From Paenibacillus sp. 481 (GTDB lineage Bacteria; Bacillota; Bacilli; Paenibacillales; Paenibacillaceae): a stretch of 64,000 nucleotides of DNA. The position numbers were made by a program, and so were the translations under genes. The DNA is taken from assembly GCF_021223605.1 (NCBI RefSeq), contig NZ_CP075175.1, positions 2,026,001 to 2,090,000 of the forward strand. The letters are read 5' to 3'. Shown here piece after piece: positions 17,157 to 24,793 of the stretch. The notes under the pieces are model-generated. The model had not been told where the DNA came from, did no database searches, and saw only the letters and a program-made list of their open reading frames with translations. Each line of letters opens with the position of its first letter. Position 1 is the first letter of the stretch.

Positions 17157-18548
17157 ATGGCCCCTATGATATTGGATCAACGAACAAGTGTACTTGCAGA
17201 TGAAATACCGCAATTGCGTATGATCGGTTTGGAACCCGATCAGCCTTATCACATAAGCGCAGAGATGCTGGACGATATCGGACGCACTTGGCGATCCGCA
17301 GCGACGTTTATCGCGGACGAGCAAGGTGTGATCGACCTGTCCGCCGTGGCTCCGCTCGAAGGCAGCTACGACGGCGTGGATGCCGCAGGCTTATTCTGGT
17401 CAGCTCGACTCCAGCAGCCAACGGGCGAGCTGTCTTGGATGGACCCCAGATCCATTCCCTATTTTTTAAAATCAGATCTTACTCCTACGACCTACACCGT
17501 CTCTGTACACCAAGTACACCAACTACACCAAACGCAACCAGAACAGCAACACTACCAAGAGAAACAAGACCAACAAGCACATCAGGCGCAACAAAATCAC
17601 CAAGAGCAAGCATCCATTCCAGCTTCCCTTTTACTAGCAACAACATCCATTGCACTCCGTTATTTATCGCAAGGCGTCTCATGCATCTCTTGCACCGACT
17701 CGAACGAAGGTTTTATAGGTAAATATTTTATGGCCTTAACTAATCAAGCAACACAGCTGCCCGCCTTAATTGTAGTCGGCGGATCAGGAGGCGGCTTCGC
17801 ATGGTCCGAGACAGTAGCCGCACTCCTGGCCTCTCGTGGCTTCAACACGATGGCCGTAGCGTATTTTGATTACGCTGGCAGCTATGGCTTGCCCGCTGAG
17901 TTGGTTGATGTGCCGTTAGAGCAATTTGGCACCTGTATCAAATGGCTACAATCCCGCCCCGAAGTGAACGGCAATCGTATCGGTGTGATCGGGATTTCGA
18001 AAGGTGCCGAGCTATCTCTACTGCTAGGATCGACGTTTCCCGAGGAGCTAAAGGCAATCGTCGCCTACGCCCCAGCTCACTGTGTCATGCAAGGGATCAC
18101 CATGCGCGGCTCCTTACCAGTGTCCTCATGGTCATATAACGGGCAGCCGTTTGCCTTTTTGCCTTATCCAGACGACTACAATCCTTCTCTGAACTTTGAC
18201 CGCGCACAGTTACACGATATTCATATAAGAGCTATGCAGAATGAAGCTGCCGTAGAGCGCTCCCGTATTCCTGTCCAACAGATGAAAGCGAGCCTGCTCC
18301 TTATATCTGGCGATAAGGATGAACTAGGGCCTACTTCCGAAATGTCACTAGAGGTGTTGGATCACTTAGCACAGCATCAATACCCCTATACGGTGCAGCA
18401 CTTGCGGCTACCTGATGCTGGACACAGCTTCTTTGTGCCGAACTTGCCACCGAACTGTCTTAACGACGAAGTAACGGTGCCAGCCGCGGCAAGTGGTGAT
18501 CGCGAGACGTGGAAGGAAATGCTCCACTTTTTGCGGCAATATGTATAA
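17157..18548 (+). CDS. Acyl-CoA thioesterase / BAAT-family alpha/beta hydrolase with a Gln/His-rich insert
   Basis: A 463-residue protein. Residues 15-105 match the N-terminal Ig-like domain of bile acid-CoA:amino acid N-acyltransferase/acyl-CoA thioesterase proteins (GTYSGVDAAGLFWS-like YDGVDAAGLFWS). The C-terminal half is the BAAT_C hydrolase: nucleophile S281 in GISKGAEL, acid in SGDKDELGP, His in PDAGHSFF. Bacterial members probably hydrolyse acyl-CoA or related esters. Residues about 115-152 are an inserted low-complexity stretch very rich in Gln and His (HQVHQLHQTQPEQQHYQ), absent from the family. AAGGAGGG precedes the ATG. Confidence 0.85.
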   Translation: MAPMILDQRTSVLADEIPQLRMIGLEPDQPYHISAEMLDDIGRTWRSAATFIADEQGVIDLSAVAPLEGSYDGVDAAGLFWSARLQQPTGELSWMDPRSIPYFLKSDLTPTTYTVSVHQVHQLHQTQPEQQHYQEKQDQQAHQAQQNHQEQASIPASLLLATTSIALRYLSQGVSCISCTDSNEGFIGKYFMALTNQATQLPALIVVGGSGGGFAWSETVAALLASRGFNTMAVAYFDYAGSYGLPAELVDVPLEQFGTCIKWLQSRPEVNGNRIGVIGISKGAELSLLLGSTFPEELKAIVAYAPAHCVMQGITMRGSLPVSSWSYNGQPFAFLPYPDDYNPSLNFDRAQLHDIHIRAMQNEAAVERSRIPVQQMKASLLLISGDKDELGPTSEMSLEVLDHLAQHQYPYTVQHLRLPDAGHSFFVPNLPPNCLNDEVTVPAAASGDRETWKEMLHFLRQYV

Positions 18549-18624
18549 GTCCTCACTCGTCATGGTTACATGTTAGGCTGAAAAATGGGTGCCGACCACC
18601 ACACTTGTCTAAGCTGACTCGAAT

Positions 18625-19551
18625 ATGAATGATAGAGAACGCCGAAGATATGTACCCTCGATGAAAGGAACGTGGTCTCGTATGAGCGTGCCACATAAGG
18701 CTGCGAAGTACGCTTTACGCACACGCCAAATTTTCAGCGATACGCATCAATTTATAACGAAGCTGCGCTACAAAGATAGCGACCAACTACGATTACTGTT
18801 AGTAAGCGATGCCCAGCTTGCGGTTTCGCACTATGCGGTTAAGCCGAAAAAAGCGTATAAGATCGTTAAATCTTTAAGCAGCCTCGAAAAAAACATAGCC
18901 CAAACCCAATCTACAAGTTCCAGCGATAATAGCGATGTGATGAAAAAAAATGCATCTGGTTATGCGATCTGTATGGTCATTAACAAAGGTGGCACAAAAG
19001 ATCACGAAATTAATAACGTTCAGGCTCAATTTATTGACGTCGATTTAAATAAAGTAAAAGAAACATTTACAACCAAACCGATGCTGCAAAAGCGTATCGA
19101 AGAGCTAAATAAGTACCATTATGACCCACTCGATTCGTTCACGGTAAAAAAGAATAAACACGGCGGCTACCAATTTACAGCCAACCGCAGCGATCAACGT
19201 ATCGTCCAGCTCAAACGGCGCTTCCTCCGCAAACATTGGGCCTACATTAAAAATGCGCTAATCGTCGAAACGTATAACGGCTATCATGTGTACTGGCCAA
19301 TTAAGAACGGCGACACCAAGCAATTTGTCGCCATCCAAGACGCGCTTGCCCGCAGGTTCGATTCTGATCCTGCTGTCAAAAATTTAGCGCGCGTCATGCG
19401 CCTCCCCGGATTTTATCATATGAAAAATCCGAAAAAACCGTTTATGGTACGCGTCATACAGTGGGGACGCTCCAAGCCGTTTACCCAGCAAGAGCTAATT
19501 AAGAAACTCAGCTTAGTTATGAATGAACATCGTTCAAAAACAGCCCCATAG
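18625..19551 (+). CDS. RepB-type primase-fold (AEP) protein, orphan
   Basis: A 308-residue basic protein. Residues about 130-290 carry the archaeo-eukaryotic primase motifs of the RepB_primase family. These are the metal-binding FIDVDL (D138, D140), then ETYNGYHVYWP with H221, then the Arg-rich LARVMRLPGFYHMKNP. Such domains prime plasmid or phage replication. Here there is no helicase domain, no replication origin and no integrase beside it. The first 110 residues are basic and not recognised. No good ribosome binding site is visible at either ATG (18625 or 18661), so the start is uncertain. It may be a domesticated mobile-element gene. Confidence 0.75.
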   Translation: MNDRERRRYVPSMKGTWSRMSVPHKAAKYALRTRQIFSDTHQFITKLRYKDSDQLRLLLVSDAQLAVSHYAVKPKKAYKIVKSLSSLEKNIAQTQSTSSSDNSDVMKKNASGYAICMVINKGGTKDHEINNVQAQFIDVDLNKVKETFTTKPMLQKRIEELNKYHYDPLDSFTVKKNKHGGYQFTANRSDQRIVQLKRRFLRKHWAYIKNALIVETYNGYHVYWPIKNGDTKQFVAIQDALARRFDSDPAVKNLARVMRLPGFYHMKNPKKPFMVRVIQWGRSKPFTQQELIKKLSLVMNEHRSKTAP

Positions 19552-19579
19552 ATGGGCGCAAGGAAGTAAACATAACAAA

Positions 19580-19616
19580 GTCAGGGAGAAGCTCCAAGCT
19601 TATCGTTCTCCCTGAC
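19580..19616. terminator. Hairpin between convergent genes
   Basis: Eleven-bp perfect stem (GTCAGGGAGAA with TTCTCCCTGAC) extended by AAG/CTT, without a long T-run. It lies 30 bases after the primase-like gene. Confidence 0.5.
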
Positions 19617-19674
19617 CTTAATCCAGCACATTTATCGAGACGCCGAGTCAGTTAGCAATACCAACCGTCGCATC

Positions 19675-21057
19675 TTAATGACCGCTATGAGTATCTTCTT
19701 CCTTTTTATCTGGGTCTGTCGCGTCTGCTGGTTGTGACGGTTCTGAAGGCTGTGCTGGCGTTGCCGGTTGTGACGCTTGCGATGGCTGTCCTCCAGCAGC
19801 TGGCGCTTGACCATGATTCATGCCACCATGCCCACCGCCATGGCCACCACCGTGCCCAGCGCCTGTAACGGAGACGATTTCCAGCATGGCATCGATCTCA
19901 CCCTGAGCTGGTCCCGAAATAAGGTTCTCTCCACCCGTAATCCATGCGTGGTTGTATGGCCCTTCCGCTGGCGACTGCTTGTACTTCGGCTGCAAGCTCA
20001 TAACGTAGTCCATGACGGAGCTAGGCATCTTGTCCTTATCCGTCCAAATCATAGGCGCATGCTTGCCTAAATGCGAGAACGGAGCAGCAGCAACGACTAG
20101 CGCTGGCGAACTGTCTTTGCTTAGGAAACTTAAGTTATGACCAGGTGTCGTAACTCCCCAGCCAAAGCCAGTAGCCTTATCTTGATACTTGGAAAAGGCT
20201 ACGGCCTGATCGTACGCATCCTTACCTGCGATGCGCTTAACACTACCGTATTGCCCTAATTGTTGGGCAACCTTGTCTGAAATAATCGACGCTGGGCCCA
20301 TCAAATAGATGTTCGCTTTGCCTTTTCGCAATTGCAAAGCTTCTATTGTCGCTTGCGGTAGCTCGTCCTGCTTCACGTACAATAGCGGCTCTGGCATATG
20401 AGCAATCCAGTTGCCCGCAGGGAGCGTATAGTCTGGTGCATCTACGTTGCCGACTACAACAGACATCGGCAACTCTCCAGCAGCCTTGGCGTAATAGGCG
20501 TCGATTTGTTTGGCGACTTCCACCGGGTCAGAGCCTGCTAGCTTATCGATTTTGTAGCCGGCCTGCTTCAACTGATTCTCGACTTTAGCCGAAAAGTCTC
20601 CGACCAAAATGACTTGTATGCCTTGATTGGCAGGCACACCTGTTGGCTGCAGCCGCTTCAACTCATTCAAGGTTACAGCTGGAATCTCGTCCTTGCTCGC
20701 GTATAGGACGGGCCCATTGTTCGGATGATGCACGAGATCCGTGCTCGCTAAGGCAATTTGCCATGCGTCCGGATTGGCGATTACGACACCGCCCGGACGA
20801 TTGTCATCCCGATTCGCCATCCATAATGTCTGCGATACGAGCACAGCCGCTTCATACGGATCGGAAGTGTTGATGCGGGTCGTGTTTTTTGTAGCTAACC
20901 AAGGGATCGCACCGTTCGTGTTACCGACCGCTGATTGCGCTGTATCTGGTGTACCAACGGCACCCGTCGTTGGTTGGTTTTCATTTTCAAAACACCCTGT
21001 TAACAATAAGGCAGCCGCTGTAAAGATGACCGTCCCTTTTACCCAATGTTGCTTCAT
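19675..21057 (-). CDS. Lipoprotein with cell-wall-binding repeat 2 domains and a His-rich tail
   Basis: A 460-residue lipoprotein (signal peptide, lipobox LTGC). The body has three CW_binding_2-like units, recognisable by VVIANPDAWQIALAS, PVLYASKDEIPAVTLNELKR, IYLMGPASIISDKV and RIAGKDAYDQAVAFSKY. These are related to the wall-anchoring repeats of clostridial surface proteins. After residue 400 it switches to GAGHGGGHGGGHGGMNHG, then a Gln/Pro/Ser-rich tail ending DTHSGH. The tail could chelate metal ions. It lies 134 bases downstream of the sensor kinase on the same strand and may be its target or accessory. The N-terminal repeats are degenerate, so wall binding is inferred. Confidence 0.8.
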   Translation of the reverse strand: MKQHWVKGTVIFTAAALLLTGCFENENQPTTGAVGTPDTAQSAVGNTNGAIPWLATKNTTRINTSDPYEAAVLVSQTLWMANRDDNRPGGVVIANPDAWQIALASTDLVHHPNNGPVLYASKDEIPAVTLNELKRLQPTGVPANQGIQVILVGDFSAKVENQLKQAGYKIDKLAGSDPVEVAKQIDAYYAKAAGELPMSVVVGNVDAPDYTLPAGNWIAHMPEPLLYVKQDELPQATIEALQLRKGKANIYLMGPASIISDKVAQQLGQYGSVKRIAGKDAYDQAVAFSKYQDKATGFGWGVTTPGHNLSFLSKDSSPALVVAAAPFSHLGKHAPMIWTDKDKMPSSVMDYVMSLQPKYKQSPAEGPYNHAWITGGENLISGPAQGEIDAMLEIVSVTGAGHGGGHGGGHGGMNHGQAPAAGGQPSQASQPATPAQPSEPSQPADATDPDKKEEDTHSGH

Positions 21058-21191
21058 TCCTCAATCAGCCCCTCTTCGTAAATACGTTCTTCAATAGTTT
21101 CTCCACAGCATACGCCGTCTCATAAGTGTAACGATAACTTTTGAAGAAATGATGAAGAGGGGTTAATGATCAGCTACCCGAAACCGCCCGA

Positions 21192-22292
21192 TTACAACTT
21201 CTCTTTTACAAATTGCACATGAATGCGACTGCCCTGCGCTCCACTCTCCGCCCACACTTCGCCACCATGCGCCTCTACGATTGTCTGCACAATCGATAGC
21301 CCAATCCCGCTTCCGCCTGTTGATCGCCCCCGTGCCTTGTCTGCACGATAAAATCGCTCAAACAGAAACGGAATATCGTCAGCCGCAATACCAATGCCAT
21401 TATCTTCGACGATGATTTCAATATGTTCCACATTGTCTTGCACAAGCACATGAACTTGACCTGCCGATGCAGGCGTAAATTTTAACGCATTCGATAATAA
21501 ATTAAGCAGCACCTGCTTTAATCGCTGGGGATCGCCCTTCATATGTACGTCACTTGCAAGGTGAGCAGAAATGGCGACTCCTTTTTCATAGTAAGCGGCT
21601 TCCATTAGCTGAATCGATTCTTGCACCAATTCATCCAACTTCACTTCGGAAAATGAGAGCCCAAATTCAGGCTGCTTCAACTCATTCAGCTCCTGCAAAT
21701 CATCGACGAGGCCAGCTAGGCGCTCGATTTCCTCGTAACAAGACGCAATGCGGCTCGGCGTTGCTTCCCATACGCCGTCTCGTAAAGCAAGCATATGACT
21801 CTTTAACGTCGTTAATGGTGTGCGCAACTCATGGGCAATATTGTCGGTCATCGATACGCGCAATTGCTCCTGCTGCTCAAGCCTAGCCGCCAAATGATTA
21901 ATAGCCTGACTTAGTTGCCCCAACTCACCGGCGTCCGTATGATGATGTGCGATCCGCGCGGCATATTTTCCGCGCGCCATCGATTCGGCAACACGCTTCA
22001 TCTCAACTAGAGGAGCTGAAATTTTCCGTGCGACATACATGCTGACGATAATCGCCAACAATAGGGCGCCTAACAGCGTCCACAATATCGATTCCACGAT
22101 GGCCTGCTCTAAATGTTTGCCCCAATTGTCTGTCATGTGCACATCCGAAATTGGCGCATGTTCAGCCTGGAACATCTCTACATGCATATGAATGCTTGAG
22201 ACGACGATAACCGTCACCATAAGCAAAATGCACGCGGTTAATGAAAATAAAATCCACGTCCAACGGACAGACAAACGATTATGATTTCGCAT
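21192..22292 (-). CDS. Sensor histidine kinase (BaeS/CpxA-like, HAMP-HisKA-HATPase)
   Basis: A 366-residue two-TM kinase. Between TM1 (ends VVSS, about residue 33) and TM2 (70-88) lies a very short, His/Met-rich extracytoplasmic loop: HMHVEMFQAEH, then ISDVHM. HAMP follows, then HisKA with H154 in NIAHELRTPL, and a HATPase with DNGIGI and GGSGIGLSIV. The loop is too small for a ligand-binding domain but could coordinate copper or silver, like the sensor loops of CusS-type kinases. It is 11 bases after the response regulator gene, so it is co-transcribed and probably translationally linked. Confidence 0.92.
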   Translation of the reverse strand: MRNHNRLSVRWTWILFSLTACILLMVTVIVVSSIHMHVEMFQAEHAPISDVHMTDNWGKHLEQAIVESILWTLLGALLLAIIVSMYVARKISAPLVEMKRVAESMARGKYAARIAHHHTDAGELGQLSQAINHLAARLEQQEQLRVSMTDNIAHELRTPLTTLKSHMLALRDGVWEATPSRIASCYEEIERLAGLVDDLQELNELKQPEFGLSFSEVKLDELVQESIQLMEAAYYEKGVAISAHLASDVHMKGDPQRLKQVLLNLLSNALKFTPASAGQVHVLVQDNVEHIEIIVEDNGIGIAADDIPFLFERFYRADKARGRSTGGSGIGLSIVQTIVEAHGGEVWAESGAQGSRIHVQFVKEKL

Positions 22293-22303
22293 AATTTCAA
22301 CCC

Positions 22304-22990
22304 CTAGCTGCCCTGAAAACGATAGCCTTTACCGAAAACCGTCACAATGTAACGCGGTTTTTTTGGATCAGCCTCTACCTTTTGGCGTAAATTTTTGATG
22401 TGTTGATCGATAGTACGTTCATCTCCCACATAATCAAAGCCGAGCACCTTTTCAATTAACTCTTCACGTGTAAACATACGCTGCGGGTGCCTAGCCATAA
22501 CGAGTAGCAGCTTGTACTCATTAGGCGTCAGGCCTATTTCTGATTGATGCACATATACTTTATGCTGTACCGCATCTAAGGTGAGTGCATCGTTATCGAA
22601 CGACATCCGATCGGCGAGCAGCGATTCTCCCTCTGTCCGCCGCAGAACCGTACGAATTCGGGCTACCAGCTCATTCGGGTCAAACGGCTTGACGATGTAA
22701 TCGTCCGCACCTAGCGTCAGGCCATTAATTTTCGACGATGCCGATGACTTTGCCGTCAGCATAATAATAGGAACCGAGCTAAGCTTGCGCACGCTGCGGC
22801 ACACTTCCTCCCCAGACAAATCAGGTAGCATTAAATCCAACACAACCATATTCATATTTTGCTGTTCAATTATATGTATAGCCTCTAGCCCCGTACCCGC
22901 TTCTGCGGTACGATAGCCGGCACGATGTAAATATGACACGATTACTTCACGTATTTTGGCTTCATCATCCACGACGAGCACCGTCTTCAT
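22304..22990 (-). CDS. OmpR/PhoB-family response regulator
   Basis: A 228-residue regulator. The receiver has the acidic pair in VVDDE, phosphoacceptor D52 in VVLDLMLPD, and YIVKPF. The C-terminal winged helix is of OmpR type (LTPNEYKLLLVMARHPQRMF, then DERTIDQHIKNLRQKVE). It is the first gene of a minus-strand operon with the kinase and probably the His-rich lipoprotein. Targets cannot be named from sequence alone. Confidence 0.95.
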   Translation of the reverse strand: MKTVLVVDDEAKIREVIVSYLHRAGYRTAEAGTGLEAIHIIEQQNMNMVVLDLMLPDLSGEEVCRSVRKLSSVPIIMLTAKSSASSKINGLTLGADDYIVKPFDPNELVARIRTVLRRTEGESLLADRMSFDNDALTLDAVQHKVYVHQSEIGLTPNEYKLLLVMARHPQRMFTREELIEKVLGFDYVGDERTIDQHIKNLRQKVEADPKKPRYIVTVFGKGYRFQGS

Positions 22991-23405
22991 CTCATCACCT
23001 CTTGCTCAACATACGATATATGGCGTATTTTTGCAAAACTTCAACAATCACAGCGCTCTTAAAGTGAGACCTAGTAATTAACTAGCTTTGTATCAACATC
23101 AGCTTTTCCTCACTCACTTACATACAGCCGAAATAACATATTTATCTAGACAGCAGTTGGCATACCGTTGATTTTGAGATAACGTAAAGCAATAAATAAA
23201 TTCATTCTCTTCTGAAAAATTATGTGATTTTCTGTCCAACAAAGTAGAGCCCATCTAAAACTATTTTACGTATACATGATTTAAAGGGTAGTGTCTGAAA
23301 AAGACACTACCCTTTAAACAACTTACAATATTCATGTTGGGAATGTATCTGTCCACTTAGAGCGTAAACACTTGTTAGTATGTTGATAATTTACTGAAAA
23401 CTAAC
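22991..23405. other. Intergenic region with a perfect hairpin
   Basis: No gene is visible. At 23281-23317 a 16-bp perfect stem (arm ends GGGTAGTGTCT) with a GAAAA loop lies 90 bases after the stop of the secreted protein gene at 23406. A weak T-run follows on the minus strand, so it is probably that gene's terminator. The rest is AT-rich promoter-like sequence ahead of the response regulator. Confidence 0.6.
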
Positions 23406-23819
23406 TTATGGCCTGTTTGGAGTTAACCGTACACTAGTGTTCGGACGTTTAATAGTGACATGCACTTGATCTTGCAATAACAATCTCCCACCGTATTTGG
23501 GATGTCCAACATATCCACCAACCCAAACTCTGTAATCGCCATAAGGCACACTGCGCTTTAGGCTAAAAAAACTTGATGGAACTACTTCCTCTGGAATTAC
23601 ATGCTCATCAGTATTCAGATTTCTCGCTGAAATTTGGTAATGAGTAGCTCCTCTAACTCGGCTCCACGAAATATTGATTGCTCCGTACAGTCTATTTTCT
23701 TGCTCAACCTTAGTTGCCTTAACAGTCGCCTTTGCAGTTTCTTGAGCAAATGTAGCACCTGTTCCGAGCGAAAGCAACATCGCAGCGGAAAGCAGAGAAA
23801 AAGTAAACTTTTTCAACAT
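23406..23819 (-). CDS. Small secreted protein, tandem paralogue 1
   Basis: A 137-residue protein with a signal peptide (MLKKFTFSLLSAAMLLS, cleavage near TFAQE). The mature part looks like one fibronectin-III-type beta sandwich: INISWSRVRGATHYQIS, then YGDYRVWVGGYVGHPKYGG. It is clearly paralogous to the next gene at 24035-24439, sharing the signal peptide, GATHYQ, EEVV, YRVWVGxYxGHPKxGG. GGGAGG precedes the ATG. Function is not known. The fold and secretion suggest a surface or matrix protein. Confidence 0.75.
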   Translation of the reverse strand: MLKKFTFSLLSAAMLLSLGTGATFAQETAKATVKATKVEQENRLYGAINISWSRVRGATHYQISARNLNTDEHVIPEEVVPSSFFSLKRSVPYGDYRVWVGGYVGHPKYGGRLLLQDQVHVTIKRPNTSVRLTPNRP

Positions 23820-23896
23820 AAACGTAACCTCCCATTAATATAGGTAATTACATTACTCATTGAGATCGTTACAGTGATGGGGGATTGAGTTCATTA

Positions 23897-23930
23897 GTGG
23901 GCAGTGACAGCCTTCGTTGACACTACCCAC
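23897..23930 (-). terminator. Hairpin between the paralogous secreted genes
   Basis: GTGGG-AGTG and CACT-CCCAC arms around 14 bases. The minus-strand arm GGGTAGTGTC is the same as in the hairpin after the other paralogue, so the duplication includes the 3' structure. It has no T-run. Confidence 0.5.
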
Positions 23931-24034
23931 AACGTAAATAACATTGTTATTCTTGATGGATAAAGTGTCTGTCAGCTAAGGGGCATTTAAGCGATTGTTA
24001 GTAGACCTGACAATTCTAGATGAGGGGGGAAACC

Positions 24035-24439
24035 TTACGGATTAAGATGCACTTGTTGATGGCCGGAAATATAGAGTTCCTGTGAAGAGCTCCCTATTAA
24101 TTGTCCACCAAATTTGGGATGTCCAATGTATGCGCCAACCCAAACTCTGTATTTGCCAAAAGGCAAGCCTGCTTTATTGAAAAAATCTCTAGGGTGGCGA
24201 ACTACTTCTTCTGGAATTTCATGTTTACCAGTGTTCACTTCCCTCAAGGAAACTTGGTAATGAGTAGCTCTAAACTTCTTGTTCCAAGAGATGTACAAAC
24301 TCCCTCTTTGCTGTTGTACATCTTCAACCTTAGCTGCCTTAACAGTCGGTTTTGGCGCTTCCTGTGCAAAAGCAGCACCTGTTCCGATAGATAGCAACAT
24401 CGCTACCGAAAGGAGTGAAAAAGTAAAACGTTTCAACAT
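24035..24439 (-). CDS. Small secreted protein, tandem paralogue 2
   Basis: A 134-residue protein with a signal peptide almost identical to paralogue 1 (MLKRFTFSLLSVAMLLSIG) and the same FnIII-like core: LYISWNKKFRATHYQVS, FGKYRVWVGAYIGHPKFGG. The ATG at 24439 is chosen by alignment to the paralogue and its GGGAGGT site. The ATG six bases upstream is too close to that site. The C-terminal 20 residues differ between the two, which is where they may have specialised. Confidence 0.75.
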   Translation of the reverse strand: MLKRFTFSLLSVAMLLSIGTGAAFAQEAPKPTVKAAKVEDVQQQRGSLYISWNKKFRATHYQVSLREVNTGKHEIPEEVVRHPRDFFNKAGLPFGKYRVWVGAYIGHPKFGGQLIGSSSQELYISGHQQVHLNP

Positions 24440-24728
24440 GAACATTACCTCCCATAAATATGAAATGTACTACATTTATCATTATACATATAATTTAAAA
24501 AATTGGTATAAAATAATCAATTGTCTCAATTGTTTTATTTTTTAGAATTTCAATCAACTTATGGGTATGATATTACTTTGTGTAAAATAAAGAATCGAGT
24601 CCCTATTTATCATTAGGTGAACGGTAGCCCGTTGGAGTAATAGCATTTTTTTAAAAAGTGTCCATCCTACGCGTTACAGTTTAGAATGATAGAGCAGTAA
24701 ACTTGACGTTATTATTTCATGTATCAAG

Positions 24729-24771
24729 CAAAAAATTGTCACTGCTTATTATTTCAAAGCAGTGACAATTT
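24729..24771 (-). terminator. Terminator of the seven-gene tubulin/GTPase operon
   Basis: Fifteen-bp perfect stem (AAATTGTCACTGCTT with its complement, nine-base loop) followed on the minus strand by six T, 23 bases after the last stop of the operon. The gap from here to the secreted gene at 24439 is AT-rich and holds no gene. Confidence 0.9.
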
Positions 24772-24793
24772 CATTGATAACCTATCCGATTGC

